NCBI GenBank assembly: GCA_035578155.1
Contig: JAPWDM010000001.1
Location: 167,869,498-167,933,497 of the forward strand
Length of the DNA: 64,000 nt
Origin: Brachynemurus nebulosus
Lineage: Eukaryota > Arthropoda > Insecta > Neuroptera > Myrmeleontidae
Reading direction: 5' to 3'
Position numbers and translations under genes: made by a program. Below are positions 59,606-64,000 of the stretch, piece after piece; position 1 is the stretch's first letter; each line of letters starts with the position of its first letter. The notes below the pieces were generated by a model. The model had not been told where the DNA came from. It made no database searches and worked only from the letters and a program-made list of their open reading frames with translations.

Positions 59606-60208
59606 TAACTTCCCATTGGAAGTTATTGTAATGGGTCCGATTTTACGAATCGCTAATTTGGACATATCTCCACGTTTCAGGATCACTAGAATCCGAATCC
59701 ATCGTTTTTAGCGTGATGTCTGTGTGTGCGTGCGTTCGTTCGTTCGTGATTTTTTTTTCGTCTCGCATATCTCGAGAACAAATGACGATATCAACTCCGG
59801 ACTAATTTCCTTAGATGCGTAATTAAAAAATGAAGACCCGATAAAGTTTTTAGCAAATTCAGATTAGCGATTTGTTTTTTGTGATAAAAAAACTGAATTA
59901 ACTTTATTAACATAACACAGATTATGGATTTTTTACCATGTCTTTATTATATTATAAAATAAAAAAAAAATAAAAATAAATAAAAAAAAAATATTAAAAG
60001 AAACGAAATAAGAAACTTTTTGTGAAATATTTTTTGTCTCGCGTATCTTGAGAACAAATTATGTTATCATTTGTTTGATAAGGGTGGAGCCCCCACCCTA
60101 AGGTACAGAAGGCGCAGCCCCGGTGTGGTGAAAGGGGCAAAGCGGGGGCCCAGGGGAGGAGTCATCATTCATGTGAAATAGTCTTTAAGAGCATCCAATG
60201 GGAAGTTG
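59606..60208. mobile_element. Probable TIR element with AACTTCCCATTGGA ends
   Basis: AACTTCCCATTGGA on the left and TCCAATGGGAAGTT on the right are exact inverted repeats about 600 bp apart. The interior has two ATCTCGAGAACAAAT-like blocks (59768, 60047) in direct order and a GC-rich stretch with AGGTACAGAAGGCGCAGCCC and GGGGCAAAGCGGGGGCCC (60084-60165). Non-coding. The left end has an extra small palindrome (AACTTCCCATTGGAAGTT). Target duplication unresolved. Confidence 0.5.
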
Positions 60209-60400
60209 ACAGTCTGTCTCTCCAAATTTTTTAAATATCATTTTAATTGTATGAAATAATATTACATCAAACGTACAGTGGACAAACCAATCAAATTGGA
60301 TAGTACAATATAACTGTTTATCTTTGTCTACAAAGCTTGCATTTTGTTTATTATATTAATTAACTATGTAATTCATTATCTAACAACGCTACTTAATTTA

Positions 60401-60448
60401 AATTGCGCCTGCTGATTGGTGACGTTTTAAATTGCGCCTGCTGATTGG
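60401..60448 (+). repeat. 28-bp tandem duplication
   Basis: AATTGCGCCTGCTGATTGGT occurs at 60401 and again at 60429. Confidence 0.9.
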
Positions 60449-60657
60449 TAAGTTCACTCCCTATTCTTAGCAACTAAAATATGTTTTTTAGTCCTGGAAT
60501 TGCAAAAGCGTCTTTGCTGATGGACGAGGATTTTATATTACCACTTGAAATTATTTGCAGTTATTAAACTTTTTGTCTGCTTTACTCAAAAAAATGAAAA
60601 AACCCTTTAAGTCTTCTAAAAATGAAACGATTTCAACGGAAGTAAAAAAAAATTTTT

Positions 60658-61357
60658 AAGTGATCTTTTACAAATGATGTGAAAAAAAACACTTTTGTGG
60701 AAAACTACCCACTGTAATGAAAAAAAAAGTTTTTTACATTAAAGTACATATAATAAAGTGTACCAGATATGTATCTTGAATTGTTTTTTCTTTTTGTCTG
60801 GTCTTCCATCTGCTCTTGTAGGCCTACTAAATGTCACATGTAAATTTTGTAACTGAAAACGGTGCCAACGTTTCAAGAAAAACTAAGTCCGATTGGTGTT
60901 TTCTGTAAGACTATCTAGAATCAGCCCATCAGACCTCATACTTTTTTTAGCGTCATTTTGAATAAAAAGTAAGAAAAAAAACTCCGGTTTTTGATCTTCC
61001 AGGCGTTCTAAAAAATCAAATTTTTTATATCAAGGGCTGATTCTAGATAGTCTTATAAAAAGAACACCATAAAAAGAAAATGCATCCAATTTTAGTCCAA
61101 TTGGACTTATAGTTTTCTTTGTATGATTGGCACCGTTTTTTTAGGCCTGTGACCTTCAGCAGGCTTACAAAGGCAGACGGCTGATCAAAGATAAAAGAAA
61201 AAATATTCAAGATACACTTAATAATTATATGTATACATAATGTTACTTTTAATACTTGTACTGTACTTTAATGTACAAAAGTTGTTTTTTCTTTCATTAC
61301 GATAAACAGTTTTCCTCCAAAAAATTCCAAAAAGTGTTTTTTAATAGTTAATCACTT
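60658..61357. mobile_element. 700-bp foldback element
   Basis: Blocks on the left (AAGTGATC, AAACACTTTTGTGGAAAACT, GTAATGAAAAAAAAAG, TTAAAGTACAT, GTATCTTGAAT, ACGGTGCCAA, GACTATCTAGAATCAGCCC) return in reverse order and complement on the right (GGGCTGATTCTAGATAGTC through AATCACTT). The centre is near 61000. Arms are imperfect. No coding capacity. Confidence 0.75.
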
Positions 61358-62840
61358 GTATCAATGATTTATTATATATTACATTGATACAAATTAATAT
61401 ATTTGTTAACTATAAAATTTCTTTTTTTTTAATTTAAAAAATTCTATGAAAAAGCTCATCTTACAATTAAGAAATAATTTAATAATAAAAATGAACGATC
61501 AACTAAATATTGTTAACATAAATTTCCATATTTTTCTGGAGTTTTTATTTTGAAATAAATTATTTACATTTATATATAATAGATAGTATTTATTTATTAG
61601 ATTAAGTAAGGATTTCCGGTGTATTTTGGGAAATAACCCCATTAACTACGTGTTAATACAAATAATTTTAAAAAAATTTATCTTACCAAGGTGTACTAAA
61701 ATATTAATGAAATGATAATGTAGTTTTTATCAATATTATGATGAAAAATATTTTTTCTTTCTTTAATAAAGAAGATTAAATTTTTTATAGTATTTTTTTA
61801 GTGCTACAATAAATTACCGTATTTTTAGAGATTAAATTTCCTATTTAAAAACATGCTATATTCCTATTAAAAAATAAAAAAAATTAATTTTTAACAATAA
61901 TCCTTTTTTTGAAAAAATTACTTGACAAAGTGAATGTGGTTTATAATTTATTGTCTATTAAATTTTTATTATATTGTAAGGGCTTATTTTATTTTTTTAA
62001 TTTCATGCATAAAGCGACTTTGAAGATATACGATTTATAGGAAATAAATCATTCTTTTTTTTTTTTAAATAAAAATGTGCTCGGAAATGTCGATATATTT
62101 CGAACTGAAAGAAATATCAAAAAATCGTATTCTGTATTTGTTCAGTACATCGAAATCCACTTAATTTTCAGGCATTGAAAATAAAAATTCCTTAAAGAAG
62201 CCGATATATCGGTACAGCGAAACCTAATAAGAAACGGTTTTCAAGTTTTATGACCATGAAAGAACTACCGTCAAAATTGACTGAGACTACATTCAAAATA
62301 GTAATCTTTAAACTCCTCTGAAGATACCTATATCAAAAAATTGATATAAAATATGCTCATCAGATTTTGAAAATTCATTGCATTTCCGCCCCGTACTAAT
62401 ATCAAAGATCTTATTTAGAAAGAAAAAAAAAACATGCAACTTATAATAAATTGATATGTTTCGACTGAGATAACCTAAGTATATCCAATATAATTTCGTT
62501 TACTTTACGCCTAAATATATTGATTTTTAATAGTGGCCTATTTACATAAAATACTCCCATTCTCTGAATTTATTTAAATAGAATATTTTTGAATAAATTG
62601 TATATTTTAAACGATTAACATAACAAAATTTACTCTGAATAATATTTTTGTATCAGAATGAAAAAGCTATCATTATAAAATATTACAGAGAACATCTTAA
62701 ATCCAAAATATTTTCAGATTCAACCTCGACGGTAATTAATTGTATAGTATTTAAAAAGTACCTACGTAAAGTTTTAAATTTTCTGTGACATAGGTTTGTG
62801 AGTAAAGTTTTAATCCATGTAACCTATGTAAGATACCATG
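61358..62840. other. Gene-free, very AT-rich stretch
   Basis: Nothing recognisable. Confidence 0.5.
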
Positions 62841-62844
62841 TTAA

Positions 62845-63575
62845 GGGGGTATTCTAGTCTAGAAATTGGAAGAAATCGATTGTTTTTTTCATATTTTCAA
62901 AATTTAGACCTTTAAGAATAAGCCTCTAAAAGGATTTACGGAAATTTGAATTATTTTCGGAGTTATGGTTATTTTTCCTGTGTACTGTGTATCTTTTCAG
63001 TGTTAAATTCAATTTTTTTGATATAAATTACTCGAAACTACTTTTTTCGATACGGTTGACATGATATTTCAAATTCTAATGCATCGATTTACTTGAAATT
63101 TGGTACAGACCTTCTTAATACTATCAAAATTGGTCCGACGTATGGGTTTTTGGAGTTTCTTTTTTTTATTATTTTTAAAAAATTTTCAAAATTGGAAAAA
63201 GGAAGCGAAAAACTGTTTTTTTTTTTTTTTTAAATGGACGCTATTTTGTGAAAAAATTTAATTTTTCAAATCAGCCAGTTCTACGATTCACCAATTCTAC
63301 ATCCTTGTTTATTAAGAATTAACTAAAATTTTATGTCAGATCACTAGGAGGGTTGGAATCACGTCAACTAGGAGACACCTTTTTTTTGAGTCCCCACTTT
63401 GTCGGTCTGTACCGATTTCAATTTAATTTTTTTTTTTAAATTGTTAATACATTTTTATACTTTTCAAATATCAACAAAAAACTGTTAAAAAATGAATACT
63501 AAAAATGTTTACTGTTTTTTTTTATTACGCCCGTAAAATAATCTCAAAAACGAGCCTCTAGACTAGAATGCCCCC
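62845..63575. mobile_element. TTAA-flanked element with GGGGGTATTCTAGTCTAGA ends
   Basis: TTAA at 62841-62844 and 63576-63579. Ends GGGGGTATTCTAGTCTAGA and, as complement, GGGGGCATTCTAGTCTAGA are inverted repeats with one difference. 731 bp, AT-rich interior, no ORF. A diverged relative is at 46130-46937. The target site points to piggyBac-type mobilisation. Confidence 0.8.
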
Positions 63576-63579
63576 TTAA

Positions 63580-64000
63580 GCCATCTTACACAAAATTTGC
63601 AATTTGTCAGCGATTAGTTTTTAACTTTTTTTTTTTTAATTTACTTTTCAAAAGAGATTATCCTAGATTTGTATAAGCCTATAAGGTATTTATTTATTAG
63701 TTTGAGTAACAGCAAGCATAAAATTAAAATCAAGACCAAGTAAATCTGATCGCTAGATTTTTCATGGAGGTTTATTTTTCGAATCAAAATTGGGTAGATT
63801 TTACTCAGTTGTGAAAAACTTAACCACCCCTGAAAATATGGCGATTAAAACAGCTTTTCTTGTGTATTTTGAGATTTTTTATATTGATAAATTATAAGAT
63901 TCCGAGATTTGACTTGGCATAAGCAACACTTTCAGTGTAACAAATTTTTAAAACTGAATTTTTAATAATAAAAACCTTAAAGAAATAATCGTAGAACTAA
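63580..64000. other. Gene-free AT-rich stretch to window end
   Basis: Nothing recognisable. Confidence 0.45.

Overview
This window looks like an AT-rich arthropod (most likely insect) nuclear chromosome segment, not bacterial DNA. The reasons are the low GC, long (TA)n tracts, no operon-like coding, no strong host ORF, and a dense population of eukaryotic DNA transposons: a DD34D mariner, hAT, piggyBac-like, a Mutator-like element (MULE) with a FLYWCH fragment, and elements with 3-bp target duplications. I found no confident host protein-coding gene, no rRNA gene and no convincing functional tRNA. Species cannot be fixed from this sequence. All identities and lengths were read by eye.

Layout. 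1-7.3 kb: ends of two repeat families at the left edge, a CpG-rich TIR element (392-974) abutting a foldback element (974-1793), two inverted copies of a 0.92-kb TTAA-flanked piggyBac-like element (2039-2962 and 6260-7182, the second nested in a hAT-type MITE), and an internally deleted mariner (4445-5349). 8.5-13 kb: dispersed repeats and a hAT element (11051-12587) with a broken transposase, itself hit by a hAT MITE filled with AAGACC-type repeats. 13-35 kb: mostly gene-free DNA with several MITEs, a 648-bp element bounded by a CGCGCG-ended TIR (23018-23665), a 1.6-kb decayed element (24957-26590) and one small ORF (28495-28746) resembling a transposase DNA-binding head.

35.5-42.7 kb is a stacked nest. 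An element with a CTAGCTCTGACCC head carries a 1.06-kb GGCC-ended element in its tail. Next to it an outer MITE (37953-42702) is split by a 4.06-kb near-complete palindrome (38221-42284), the most striking object here. 46-53 kb: two TTAA elements with nested insertions, one holding a MULE derivative whose ORF fuses a FLYWCH start to a transposase tail, plus a perfect-looking palindromic MITE, a tRNA-like palindrome (51117-51238) and a 57-bp-stem hairpin (52987-53112). 54.3-59.1 kb: three copies of one family, one expanded by an array of about 120-bp units. 59.6-63.6 kb: further TIR and foldback elements, then plain AT-rich DNA.

The recurring theme is non-autonomous and internally deleted transposons inserted into one another. 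None of the transposases seen here is intact, so their mobilisation, if current, would depend on enzymes encoded elsewhere.
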